Origin: Pteria penguin
Taxonomy: Eukaryota; Mollusca; Bivalvia; Pterioida; Pteriidae
Direction: 5' to 3'
DNA length: 64,000 bases
NCBI GenBank assembly: GCA_035048485.1
Contig: CM068583.1
Location: 27,587,841 to 27,651,840, forward strand
In this document: positions 47,501 to 58,850 of the stretch, piece by piece
Layout: the number at the start of each line of letters is the position of its first letter
Position numbering within the stretch: the stretch's first letter is position 1
The notes under the pieces: generated by a model
The model's input: only the letters and a program-made list of their open reading frames with translations
Told to the model about the DNA's origin: nothing
The model's database searches: none
Position numbers and translations under genes: made by a program

Positions 47501-50500
47501 TGAAGTTGTACATCTGGGTTTCAAATTGAGGGTCTGACCCCTCGGGCAGGGATAAATAGATGGGTAAAAAAAATTTTGTATATGCTTATTGTCTTTATCA
47601 GTGAAAAGTACATAGCAGATGATTTGATGGTGGTATAAAGAAGGGTCTAACTTGAATTTTAAAGTTTTAAAGTAAAGTTTTAAACTTTGCTCTGGCCCTT
47701 GAGTAAGGGAATCAAGTCAACATCAGAGCATATCATGTAATTTTTTTACCTCTTTTAGAACTGTGTTATTTAAATGATTTTATGAAAGGCTCATGGAATT
47801 TACATATGACAGGCTCGCTAAAGTTTTTTATTAACACAGCAATAAGACTTTCTTTCCTTTAATAAGTGATATAAGAAAATTTCACCCAGTAGCTTGAGCT
47901 CTATAAAAGATCCCTTCCAAACTGTAAAATTATTACATGTCTTTACATAATGGTGACAGTCAAATAACTAAAGATTATCTCATCAAAAGAATTTGATTAA
48001 AAGATAATGTGAACAGAGACTGTAAGACTTGTCATTGAATTGTCTAATAGGACATTAGTTTCATTCATGATATTTGTACTGCTGCTGGGTTTGCCAGGTG
48101 AAATTAATTAAAAATTGTTAAAACAAAAGAATTAAAATACATTTGTTTTATTTATGCATGATAAATAGATTTTAAGTTTTCTGTTAATTATGTAAAAAGT
48201 TATTTTTATATCACCCTTATTTTCATAAATAGATGAAAAAGTTAAAGGAATTGAAAGAAAGAAAAGAGAAAAAATCAATGAAAACAAAGATTCCACATCG
48301 GGTGATAAGGTCAAGTCTAGTGTCAAACAGTGCTCCAAGGTGACATTAAATAATTCCTCTTGTAATGATAAAGGAGAAGATTACACATCCCTTAGTTCCA
48401 GAAAAGATTCTGTATCAGACATTACTGTAGATAATGAACTGATGAAATACACTGAAAGTAATGGAATTACTCAACCCATCATGCAAGCAACTTCTAGACA
48501 TATTGTTGTAAGTAGCAAAGTAGTTAATGAAGGAACAGTGGATGAAATGTTGGAAGCAATAGAGGGTGATAACACTGGAATAAATGAGGACCAAGAGGCG
48601 GTAACTCTAGTACAAATCAATGCTACAAATAAAGGAATCTATGCTAGCACCTCACATGAGTCAGTTGAGAAGAGTAATAAAGAAAACATTCTGGAAGACA
48701 CTTCGCCTAAAGATGATGTGAAGACAAATAGATATAACCAAATGCTTGGTAAAAAATTCAAACAAACAGGACTTCAGCAAGTGGAAAGTACATGTAAAGC
48801 TGTGTCTGCATTTGAGGAATCTGAAATCAATAAAGAAGATATGTTAATCTATGAGTGTGTTGTTTGTGGAAAACAGTTTGATAATTATTTCACTAAATCA
48901 GTGCATTACAAAACAAAGCATGTAGAGAAAAAGGATTTCTCATGCCAGAAATGTGAAAAAATATTTCCAAGAAAGTCATCATGGATAGGTCATCTGAAGA
49001 CAGAGCATGGAGAAAACATCAAAGGAAGGGATAATATGTGCACAGTCTGTGGTTTGATATTTCCAAATCAGATGGTTCCATTAGAGCATGAAAAAACATG
49101 TTTGGCAAAGCAGACCGGTAAAAACAAAAGTACAAGAAAGGTTTCTAAAGAAACATTAAATATAAAAAGCAAAAAGACACAAGACTTTTCGAGAAATTCA
49201 TCGTTAGAGAAGATACATATGAACAATATTAGTGAAGAAGATCCTTGTCAGGTTTTGGTGCAAAAGACTCTTGATGATAAAGCAGATTCTAAAAAACATT
49301 CTGTAATGAGTAAACCTAAAGTCAATAAACAAGGTGAGAAAATCTTTGAGTGTGACGTTTGCTACAACCAGTTCCAAGATTTCAATAGTAGTATTATGCA
49401 TTACAAAACAGAGCATATTGATAAGAAGCATTTCCCATGTCAGACGTGTCAGATAGTGTATCAAACCAAGATATCATTGATCTGTCATATGACCAAAGTC
49501 CATGGAGAAAATATGGGAAAGAAAAATTTGACGTGCAGTATTTGTGGCAAGAAATTTCCATATGCAAGGCTTTTTGAAAGACATAAAAAATCTTGTTCTA
49601 AAAAGCTTGTGTCCAACCTGAAAAAAATTAAAACCAATAAGGAAGGTGAGAAAATCTATGAGTGTGATGTGTGCCATGTCCAGTTCCATGAATTAAACAG
49701 CAATATTATGCATCACAAAACAGAACACACGGACAAGAAGTATTTCCCATGTCAGAAATGTGAGAAAGTTTATCAGTACAAGAATTCATGGATTTATCAT
49801 ATGACATTAGTTCATGGAGAAAACATAAGAAAGAAAAATTTGTTATGCAATGGTTGTGGTTTGATATTTCCTTATGAAAGGGTTTTTAAAAAACATCAAA
49901 TATCTTGTGTTGGCAAGCCCCTGAATTCATTTAATTGTAAATTTTGTGGCAAGAGTTTTCTACATGGTGATCTACTGAATGCACATATTTCATCAGCTCA
50001 TACAAACCAGGAAGCCAAAGTGCAATGTGATGAATGTAAACTTTGGTTTTCAACTGAGGCAGACCTGATTTCGCATAAAAAGATTCATGAAAATCCTAAG
50101 AATCAATGTTTGATTTGCTACAAGTGGTTTCCATCAGAATCAGAAATAAAATCACATCATGTCAGTCATACTTCTTCAAATTCAAAAAAGTTAAAATGTG
50201 AATATTGTCCCCAGATATTCAAACAATTTGGTGCATATAAGAGGCATGTTTTGTTCCACCTGAATTCAAAAATGTTGAAAAACTTTCAGTGTGAGGTATG
50301 CCAGAAAGTGTGTAAAACGTTAAGGACGTATCAGAACCATATTTTGCTCCATGCTTCAGATGAGGATAAACCGTTTAAATGCAAATTCTGTAAAAAGGGC
50401 TATACAACTAAAGTTAGCCTCCAGTATCACGAGAATACCCATCAACCTGCCTCCAAGGACTTTATTTGCGACATCTGTGGAAAGGGATTTAAACGAAAAA

Positions 50501-53500
50501 TATTTCTTATGGTATGTATCTTTGCAATACTTATATGCATTTGCATCCATCAGCACTCTCGAATATGAAACAGCGTACTATATTAACATATTTAGCAATA
50601 GCAATTTCAATATTCTTCTGCAAATTTATGGTTATGTTGAAAGTAAACCTTTACTAGTTTTAGCTGGTGAAGGAGAATTATCTTATCTTTATGCAGTATC
50701 TTTTTAAATTGTACCACATGGACAAACACACATCACAGACTTTTGTATGCTGTTGACTACCTATTTCTAGGGATATCTCTGTTTCCATTCACAGGTTTAG
50801 TTTTAGGTTACATAATTAAACATTTTTGGGTCATAAAAAATGCCAGTTAAGAAAGGTATATGTTTTTGTTTGTATAAGTGACATACAGATTATTTCACTG
50901 GTAAAGTGACAGAATGTACCCGATCAAGTTTTCAGAAGTATATATAGACCTTAGTCATAATGAACCTATGGCATAGACCCAGCTGAAGCATTTATTGATC
51001 CCAGTGTTTTTAGTTATTTCTGTGTCATATGAAGAACAGGACACTAACAAAATGTCTTATGATGATGTCAGAGACCAGGATCAAATACACTCCGGCATAA
51101 GTTAGCTATGTGAAGGCTTAAAAATAATTGATTGATTATATACTTTAAGCAGTGTTCGAAATTCATACTTGCAAACTCTCAGAATGTGAATTAAATCTTC
51201 AGTTTTATGAGTTGAAAATAATGTAAGTACTTGTACATGTTTAGATGTTTTGGATTTTTTACACAAAACACAGTGAGTCTAATCCCAATCTTATTAAAAC
51301 GCGACTTGTATTTCGCTTCTCTATGCTACTCTCCATGTACAAGATCTTACAACTGCCGATTCGAGGTCATCTCAGGATGACCTTTCATAACAGCCAATCA
51401 GAATTGGAGTAAGAGATCTTTCGGTGTTATATTACATACAAACAATACCGAAAGATCTCTAACTCAAATTCTGACTGGCTGTACTGAAAGGTCATCCTGA
51501 GATGACCTCGAATCGGCAGTTGTAAGATCTTGTACATGGAGAGTAGCGTAGAGGAACGAAGTACAAGTCGCGTTTCAATAAGATTGGTCTAATCCAGATG
51601 TAAATTTAGAAATTACACAAAACACTGTGATTTTATGCAAAGGTGTGAACCAGGACAGGTAAATTTATATCAAATTTTCAGCGTTCTGTGTTATTTTCCC
51701 ACCGGTTTTTTTTTTTTAGCTCACCTGAGCGTAGCTCTAGTGAGCTATTGTCATAGTGCAGCGTCTGTCGGTCGTCCGTCGTTAACTTTTCTACATTTTC
51801 GACTTCTTCTCCAGAACCGCTGCACAGAATTTCACCAAACTCCATAGGAAGTAAGTACTCAAGGTCCTCTACAAAGTTTGTGTTTTTTATGCCGATCCGT
51901 GATCCAAGATGGCCGCCATTGGCTCTGATTGGTTGACACATTTTCGACTTCTCCTCCAGAACTGCTGCACAGAGTTTCACCAAACTTCATAGGAAGTAAG
52001 TACTCAAGGTCCTCTACCAAGTTTGTGTTTTTTATGCCGATCCTTGATCCAAGATGGCCGCCATTGGCTCTGATTGGTTGACACATTTTCGACTTCTCCT
52101 CCAGAACTGCTGCACAGAATTTTACCAAACTTCATAGGAAGTAAGTACTCAAGGTCCTCTACCAAGTTTGTGTTTTTTTTGCCGATCCGTAATCCAAGAT
52201 GGCCGCCATTGGCTCTGATTGGTTGACACATTTTCGACTTCTTCTCCAGAACTGCCGCACAGAATTTCACCAAACTTCATAGGAAGTAAGTACTCAAAGT
52301 CCTCTACCAAGTTTGTGTTTTTTATGCCGATCCGTGATCCAAGATGGCCGCCATTGGCTCTGATTGGTTGACACATTTTCGACTTCTTCTCCAGAACAGC
52401 TGCACAGAATTTCACCAAACTTCATAGGAAGTTGGTACTCAAGGTCCTCTACCAAGTTTGTGTTTTTTATGCCGATCCGGGATACAAGATGGCCGCCATT
52501 GGCTCTGATTGGTTGACACATTTTCGACTTCTTCTCCAGAACCGCTGCACAGAATTTCACCAAACTTCATAGAAAGTAAGTACTCAAGATCCTCTACCAA
52601 GTTTGGTGTTTTTTATGCCGATCCGTGATCCAAGATGGCCGCCATTGGCTCTGATTGGTCGAAACATTTTCAACTTCTTCTCCAGATCGGCTGAACAGAA
52701 TTTCATCAAACCTCATAGGAAGTAAGTACTCAAGGTCCTCTACCAAGTTTGTGTTTTTTATGCCGATCCGTGATCCAAGATAACCGCCATTGACTCTGAT
52801 TGGTTGACACATTTTCGACTTCTCCTCCAGAACTGCTGTATAGAATTTCATCAAACTTCATGGAAAGTAAGTACTCAACATCCTCTACCACATTTTTGTT
52901 TTTATGCCGATCCGTGATCCAAGATGGCCGCCATTGGCTCTGATTGGTTGACACATTTTCGACTTCTTCTCCAGAACCACTGCACAGAAATTCATCAAAC
53001 TGCATAAAAAGTAAGTACTGAAGGTCCTCAACCAAGTTTGGTGTTTTTTATGCCGATCCGTGATCCAAGATGGCCGCCATTGGCTCTGATTGGTTGACAC
53101 ATTTTCGACTTCTCCTCCAGAACTGCTGCACAGAATTTCACCAAACTTCATAGGAAGTAAGTACTCAAGGTCCTCTACCAAGTTTGTGTTTTTTATGCCG
53201 ATCCTTGATCCAAGATGGCCGCCATTGGCTCTGATTGGTTGACACATTTTCGACTTCTCCTCCAGAACTGCTGCACAGAATTTCACCAAACTTCATAGGA
53301 AGTAAGTACTCAAGGTCCTCTACCAAGTTTGTGTTTTTTCCAAACTTCATAGGAAGTAAGTACTCAAGGTCCTCTACCAAGTTTGTGTTTTTTATGCCGA
53401 TCCGGGATACAAGATGGCCGCCATTGGCTCTGATTGGTTGACACATTTTCGACTTCTTCTCCAGAACCGCTGCACAGAATTTCACCAAACGTCATAGAAA

Positions 53501-54571
53501 GTAAGTACTCAAGATCCTCTACCAAGTATGTGTTTTTTATGCCGATCTGTGATCCAAGATGGCCGCCATTGGCTCTGATTGGTCGAAACATTTTCAAACT
53601 CTTCTCCAGATCGGCTGCACAGAATTTCATCAAACCTCATAGGAAGTAAGTACTCAAGGTCCTCTACCAAGTTTGTGTTTTTTATGCCGATACGTGATCC
53701 AAGATAACCGCCATTGACTCTGATTGGTTGACACATTTTCGACTTCTCCTCCAGAACTGCTGTATAGAATTTCATCAAACTTCATGGAAAGTAAGTACTC
53801 AACATCCTCTACCACATTTTTGTTTTTATGCCGATCCGTGATCCAAGATGGCCGCCATTGGCTCTGATTGGTTGATACATTTTCGACTTCTTCTCCAGAA
53901 CCACTGCACAGAAATTCATCAAACTGCATAAAAAGTAAGTACTGAAGGTCCTCAACCAAGTTTGGTGTTTTTTATGCCGATCCGTGATCCAAGATGGCCG
54001 CCATTGACTCTGATTGGTTGACACATTTTCAACTTCTTCTCCAGAACCACTGCACAAAATTTCACCAAACTGCATAGAAAGTAAGTACTCAAGGTCCTCT
54101 ACCAAGCATAGGTTTTTCATGCCGATCCATAAACCAAGATGGCCGCCATTGGCTCTGTTTGATTGACACATTTTCATCTTCCTCTCCAGAACCCCTGCAC
54201 AGAATTTCTTGCTTGCTTGTAAATATGCACTTTGTGTTCAGGTGAGAGATATAGGCCCACTTGGGCCTCTTGTTTTGCAATTTCTCCAAAAGACCTGAAT
54301 TGCTCTGCAGGGCAGGATTTAACAATTTAATTCATTATAAGTATATCAGATGCTTGGAAGACCTGTTTTTATGCCTTTCGATTATGTTTATAGCTTTGGG
54401 TATTCATTAATGGTCATTGAATTGATAATCTGAATTATAAATGTTAAAACATATACGGTAAGGTAAGGAAGTTCATTGTTCTCATACTTTATGATTAAGA
54501 GTGGACCAAATTTGTGTATTATAATAGAAGTGATCCCCCTAAACATGCTGAATGTTGATATTCCTCACAAT

Positions 54572-54607
<36 letters not shown>

Positions 54608-56329
54608 TTATATTTATATTATATATGTATATTGCATTTGCTTAGAATTGTTGAAATCATCAAATAGTTCAGATTCTTCATTTTATATGATGATTTGATT
54701 TCACTATTGTATTAATCTTCACTATTGTATTAATCATGAAACTTTACTTTTTTAATTATAGATTCACATTAATAAGTGGCACACAGGAAATAAACCATAC
54801 TCATGTGATACTTGCAAAAACACATTTTATTCATCAGAAAGTCTCCGTATGCATAAAAAGAACTATCATAATGCCACTGTCAATATCTGTGATCTTTGTG
54901 GAAAAACATTCCCTTCAAAAGAACGTCTTTACTCTCATCGCTATAAACATACTGTGGAGAAAGTCAATACAAAGTGTGATAAATGTGACAAAGTGCTGAC
55001 TTCACATTACAACTATCAACGACATTATGCAAGCGTTCATCTAACGGAGGACAAGCTCAGTAGCTACTCAATCAAAGTCCATCAGTGTTCCATCTGTGGT
55101 AAAATCCTCGATTCTGCATCTAAACTGAAAATTCACAAACGAATTCATACCGGAGAAAAACCTCATAAATGTGAGGAATGTGGAAAAGCATTTGCAGAAA
55201 AGGGCAATTTAGTCTCTCATAGGAGGATACATGGTAAAACCAAAAGGTGAGACTTTGTTGGGGTATTTCATAGGACCAGGATATAGGTCACCTAATGAGG
55301 AATGATGGATTGGAGATATTTTACCCTTTATATATTATTATCTATTGCCTTTATATCTTTGATATCAGTTTGTACAAGGCAATAACAGCAGATATATTGC
55401 ACATTTTGTTGTCTTTCTCTTTGATCAAGTTTTTCATCCAAAAGCCTCTTCCTGCAACCAAAACTCACCCCACCCCCAAACTGAGCTTGATAAAATGTGT
55501 ACATAAAGTAATCAAAGCAATTGTGATGCCAACAAATATACATGTATTAGTTTCTGTGTACATGTATTAGGACTCTTTAAGACTGTATTTACCCATTAAG
55601 AGAAAGGATGGCAATCTGAAGACTTTTATGTATTTGAGAACGTTTTAGTTGTATAAATGTATTTATCTTGACAACAAAGTTTGTACTCTCAGAGCATCGT
55701 TGTTTGAAGGATGTATATCAAAATGTCTCTGTTGATTTATCAAGACAATGTGGTATATTTTATTTAAATGTGACCGAAATGGATGCAGGGTCACATGTGC
55801 CTAATTCAGAACCGTACTTTCACATATTTACATTTTGTGACAACAGGTTAGATATTAAACAAATGGAGGTGTGCTTTTGTAGGAGAGGCAGGAGACCATA
55901 AATGAACTTATCGTAGGCTTATACTAAAGCATACAATTTTACATTTATCTTATAATGTAAGTTAAAATGTGACATTTGTTTTGCAGAGTTTCATGTGATT
56001 GTGGAATGACATTTACAAATTTTCATGCCCTTGAGAATCATCAACCTGCATGTTCACTGAAAAAGTCTCAACTAGAAGTCAGTGAAGAGAAACAGAGAGA
56101 TATTGAGAGTATGCTGTGTGCTTGTGGTCAGGTATTTAGTACAGAAGAAGAACTGGAGAACCACAAAACAGGATGTATGGCACTTGGTTATATTACTTTG
56201 AACCCGGTTTCTTCTGAATCTGCAGTGATACCAGAGTATGTTCATGAGGAGGGTATTGATTATAGGTCACAACCTGACTGGAGGATTGTAGACTGCTTAC
56301 AGACTACAAGCTATCAGGATCTTCACTGA
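44505..56329 (+). CDS. C2H2 zinc-finger protein, about 23 fingers, 5 coding exons
   Basis: Coding exons 44505-44570, 45075-45204, 48233-50511, 54762-55246, 55987-56329. All introns are GT-AG and phases agree; the sum is 3303 nt (1100 aa). The N-terminal 270 residues have no zinc ligands and are acidic and Ser/Lys-rich, with a conserved-looking stretch in exon 2. From residue 274 there are about 23 fingers: nine form a C2H2-C2H2-C2HC module repeated three times (residues 274-624), twelve are ordinary C2H2 (some joined by TGEKP-like linkers), and the last two are short C-x-C...H...C fingers in exon 5. A DNA-binding nuclear regulator is the family expectation; target and partners are unknown. 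No KRAB, SCAN, BTB or ZAD domain was recognised. Confidence 0.88.
45075..45204 (+). CDS. Zinc-finger gene coding exon 2
   Basis: Acceptor TTATTTTAG, donor GTAAGT, phase 0 in and phase 1 out. It encodes residues 23-65: [20 protein letters not shown] followed by a basic [15 protein letters not shown] part and LQQEFRRFC. The composition (Trp, Tyr, conserved Gly) looks like a folded N-terminal domain, but I do not recognise the family. Confidence 0.75.
45205..48232. other. Intron 2 of the zinc-finger gene with decayed tandem modules
   Basis: At 45680-45860 a unit of about 50 bp (CATACCTCCAAGTTTAATGTCATAA) repeats four to five times. From 46590 (ATACGCCCACATTAAAATGT, a fold-back end like those of the HINE families) to about 47740, units with CACCTGGGTTTCAAACTG and TGGTATATGAAAGG recur about seven times. 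This is probably a HINE-like element whose other end is lost. Confidence 0.55.
48233..50511 (+). CDS. Zinc-finger gene coding exon 3: triplicated module and fingers 10-16
   Basis: Acceptor ATAAATAG, donor ATG|GTATGT. Residues 67-270 are a low-complexity Ser/Asn/Lys/Glu region. Finger modules start at C274, C439 and C543, each made of one YECxVC finger, one FPCQxC (or FSCQKC) finger and one C2HC finger with the GxxFP motif. Modules 2 and 3 are the most alike. Fingers 10-15 follow and finger 16 is split by the intron after FKRKIFLM; exon 4 supplies its two His residues. Confidence 0.9.
51286..51586. mobile_element. Foldback MITE with 9-bp target duplication (Mutator-like)
   Basis: The 301 bp is almost one palindrome: CAATCTTATT...AATAAGATTG at the ends, and long arms including GACTTGTA, GTACAAGATCTTACAACTGC and GAGGTCATCTCAGGATGACC. 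The 9-bp word GTCTAATCC flanks it on both sides (51277-51285 and 51587-51595). A 9-bp duplication with very long inverted repeats fits the Mutator-like group. Confidence 0.85.
51718..54272 (+). mobile_element. HINE-like element, family F1, copy e, expanded by a 145-bp array
   Basis: Plus orientation: AGCTCACCTGAGC with GCTCTAGTGAGCT fold-back after a T-run at 51718, and at the other end CAGGTGAGAG, stem-loop GGCCCACTTGGGCC and CTCTTG at 54272. About 16 units of 145 bp fill the middle. Each unit has AAGATGGCCGCCATTGGCTC, TGATTGGTTGACACATTTTC, and a part also present once in copies a and d. One unit is broken by a 54-bp local repeat near 53335. It sits in zinc-finger intron 3. The minus-strand frames of 89 codons repeated here are array artefacts. 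Confidence 0.85.
54577..54603. repeat. TA microsatellite
   Basis: A short (TA)n run about 160 bp before exon 4 of the zinc-finger gene. Confidence 0.9.
54762..55246 (+). CDS. Zinc-finger gene coding exon 4: fingers 16-21
   Basis: Acceptor TTAATTATAG. The exon begins [15 protein letters not shown], finishing finger 16, and encodes fingers 17-21, the last two joined by the classic HTGEKP linker. Donor GTGAGA at 55247, phase 2. If this intron is retained, translation stops two codons later at TGA 55248-55250, giving a shorter isoform without the last two fingers. Confidence 0.88.
55987..56329 (+). CDS. Zinc-finger gene coding exon 5: two CxC fingers and C-terminus
   Basis: Acceptor TTTTGCAG. 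The first base completes Arg987. Two motifs follow, [20 protein letters not shown] with AC, and [20 protein letters not shown] with GC; each has C-x-C spacing and a single His before a Cys. The last codons, from [17 protein letters not shown] to the TGA at 56327-56329, are the first unit of the 92-bp satellite. Confidence 0.82.
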
Positions 56330-58375
56330 CGATGGAATGACTGTTAATACAGGACGATAGTGATAATGACTGGAGGACTGTAGACGGCTTACAGACTACA
56401 AGCTATCAGGATCTTCACTGACGATGGAATGACTGTTAATACATGACGATAATGATAATGACTGGAGGACTGTAGACTGCTTACAGACTACAAGCTATCA
56501 GGGTCTTTAATGACGATGGAATGACTGTTCATACATGACGATAATGATAATGACTGGAGGACTGTAGACTGCTTACAGACTACAAGCTATCAGGATCTTC
56601 ACTGACGATGGAATGACTGTTAATACATGACAATAATGATAATGACTGGAGGACTGTAGACTGCTTACAGACTACAAGCTATCAGGATCTTCACTGACGA
56701 TGGAATGACTGTTCATACATGACGATAATGATAATGACTGGAGGACTGTAGACTGCTTACAGACTACAAGCTATCAGGATCTTCACTGACGATGGAATGA
56801 CTGTTAATACATGACGATAATGACAATGACTGGAGGACTGTAGACTGCTTACAGACTACAAGCTATCAGGATCTTCAATGACGATGGAATGACTGTTCAT
56901 ACATGACGATAATGATAATGACTGGAGGACTGTAGACTGCTTACAGACTACAAGCTATCAGGATCTTCACTGAAGATGGAATGACTGTTAATACATGACG
57001 ATAGTGATAATGACTGGAGGACTGTAGACTGCTTACAGACTACAAGCTATCAGGATCTTCACTGACGATGGAATGACTGTTAATACATGACGATAGTGAT
57101 AATGACTGGAGGACTGTAGACTGCTTACAGACTACAAGCTATCAGGATCTTCACTGACGATGGAATGACTGTTAATACAGGACGATAGTGATAATGACTG
57201 GAGGACTGTGGACTGCTTACAGACTAAAAGCTATCAGGGTCTTCACTGACGATGGAATGACTGTTAATACATAACGATAGTGATAATAACTGGAGGACTG
57301 TAGACTGCTTACAGACTACAAGCTATCAGGATCTTCACTGAAGATGAATTGACTGTCAATATATGACGATGATGATAATGACTGTAGACTGCTTACAGAC
57401 TACAAGCTATCAGGATCTTCACTGACGATGGAATGACTGTTAATACATGACAATAATGATAATGACTGGAGGACTGTAGACTGCTTACAGACCACAAGCT
57501 ATCAGGGTCTTCACTGACGATGGAATGACTGTTAATACATGACGATAATGACAATGACTGAAGGACTGTAGACTGCTTACAGACTACAAGCTATCAGGAT
57601 CTTCACTGACGATGAAATGACTGTTAATACATGACGATAGTGATAATGACTGGAGGACTGTAGACGGCTTACAGACTACAAGCTATCAGGATCCTCACTG
57701 ACGATGGAATGACTGTTAATACATGACGATAGTGATAATGACTGGAGGACTGTAGACTGCTTACAGACTACAAGCTATCAGGATCTTCACTGACGATGGA
57801 ATGACTGTTAATACAGGACGATAGTGATAATGACTGGAGGACTGTAGACTGCTTACAGACTACAAGCTATCAGGATCTTCACTGACGATGGAATGACTGT
57901 TAATACAGGACGATAGTGATAATGACTGGAGGACTGTAGACTGCTTACAGACTACAAGCTATCAGGATCTTCACTGACGATGGAATGACTGTTAATACAT
58001 GACGATAGTGATAATGACTGGAGGACTGTAGACGGCTTACAGACTACAAGCTATCAGGATCTTCACTGAAGATGAATTGACTGTCAATATATGACGATGA
58101 TGATAATAACTGGAGGACTGTAGACTGCTTACAGACTACAAGCTATCAGGATCTTCACTGACGATGGAATGACTGTTAATACATGACGATAATGATAATG
58201 ACTGGAGGACTGTAGACTGCTTACAGACTACAAGCTATCAGGATCTTCACTGAAGATGAATTGACTGTCAATATCTGACGATGATGATAATAACTGGAGG
58301 ACTGTAGACTGCTTACAGACTACAAGCTATCAGGGTCTTCACTGACGATGGAATGACTGTTAATACATAACGATG
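56276..58375 (+). repeat. 92-bp satellite grown from the zinc-finger terminal exon
   Basis: About 23 head-to-tail units with a spacing of exactly 92 bp at the start (56276, 56368, 56460 and so on). Each has GACTGGAGGACTGTAGACTG, CTTACAGACTACAAGCTATC, AGGATCTTCACTGACGATGG and GACTGTTAATACATGACGAT. The first unit contains the last 17 codons and the stop codon of the zinc-finger gene. Since no AATAAA occurs before the array, most or all of it may be in the 3' untranslated region. Confidence 0.93.
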
Positions 58376-58618
58376 ATGATTCATACATTGATTTCCATTA
58401 TCAAAAAACTGTAAACACAATTGTCAATAGAATCATTCTATGACTTGGCGTAATATTATGATATTATAATAATTATGATAATATTATTATATTAGTTACC
58501 AGCTTCTTTGGTTGAACAAGTAAAATGATCTTTCAATATGCATAAGTTTACTTTTTCAAAAAGAATTGTAAATGCTATTGCACAAAGTTAAAAACTCATA
58601 CCATTCACATTTCATTAT

Positions 58619-58850
58619 GATATAAACTTTATGTATACTGTATAACTTTATGTATACTGTATAACTTTGTGTATACTGTATAACTTTATGTATACTGTAT
58701 AACTTTGTGTATACTGTATAACTTTATGTATACTGTATAACTTTATGTATACTCTATAACTTTATGTAAACTGTATAACTTTATGTATACTCTATAACTT
58801 TATGTATACTGTATAACTTTATGTATACTGTATAACTTTATTTATCCTGG
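58619..58850. repeat. 19-bp tandem repeat
   Basis: About 12 units of TATAACTTTATGTATACTG with a few variants (TTTGTG, ACTCTA, GTAAAC). Each unit contains the palindrome GTATAC. An ATTAAA at 58859-58864 just beyond it is a possible polyadenylation signal for the zinc-finger gene; an AATAAA follows near 59105. Confidence 0.9.

Noticed and set aside
51678..54325. A family of 89-codon minus-strand proteins repeated every 145 bp
   Set aside because: The frames overlap, start and stop at the same place in each satellite unit, and have no splice or start context. They are a by-product of the tandem array.
56276..58375. Repeated C-terminal peptides of the zinc-finger protein as alternative exons
   Set aside because: Units after the first have no acceptor sites before the coding part and each carries a stop; they look like untranslated satellite.
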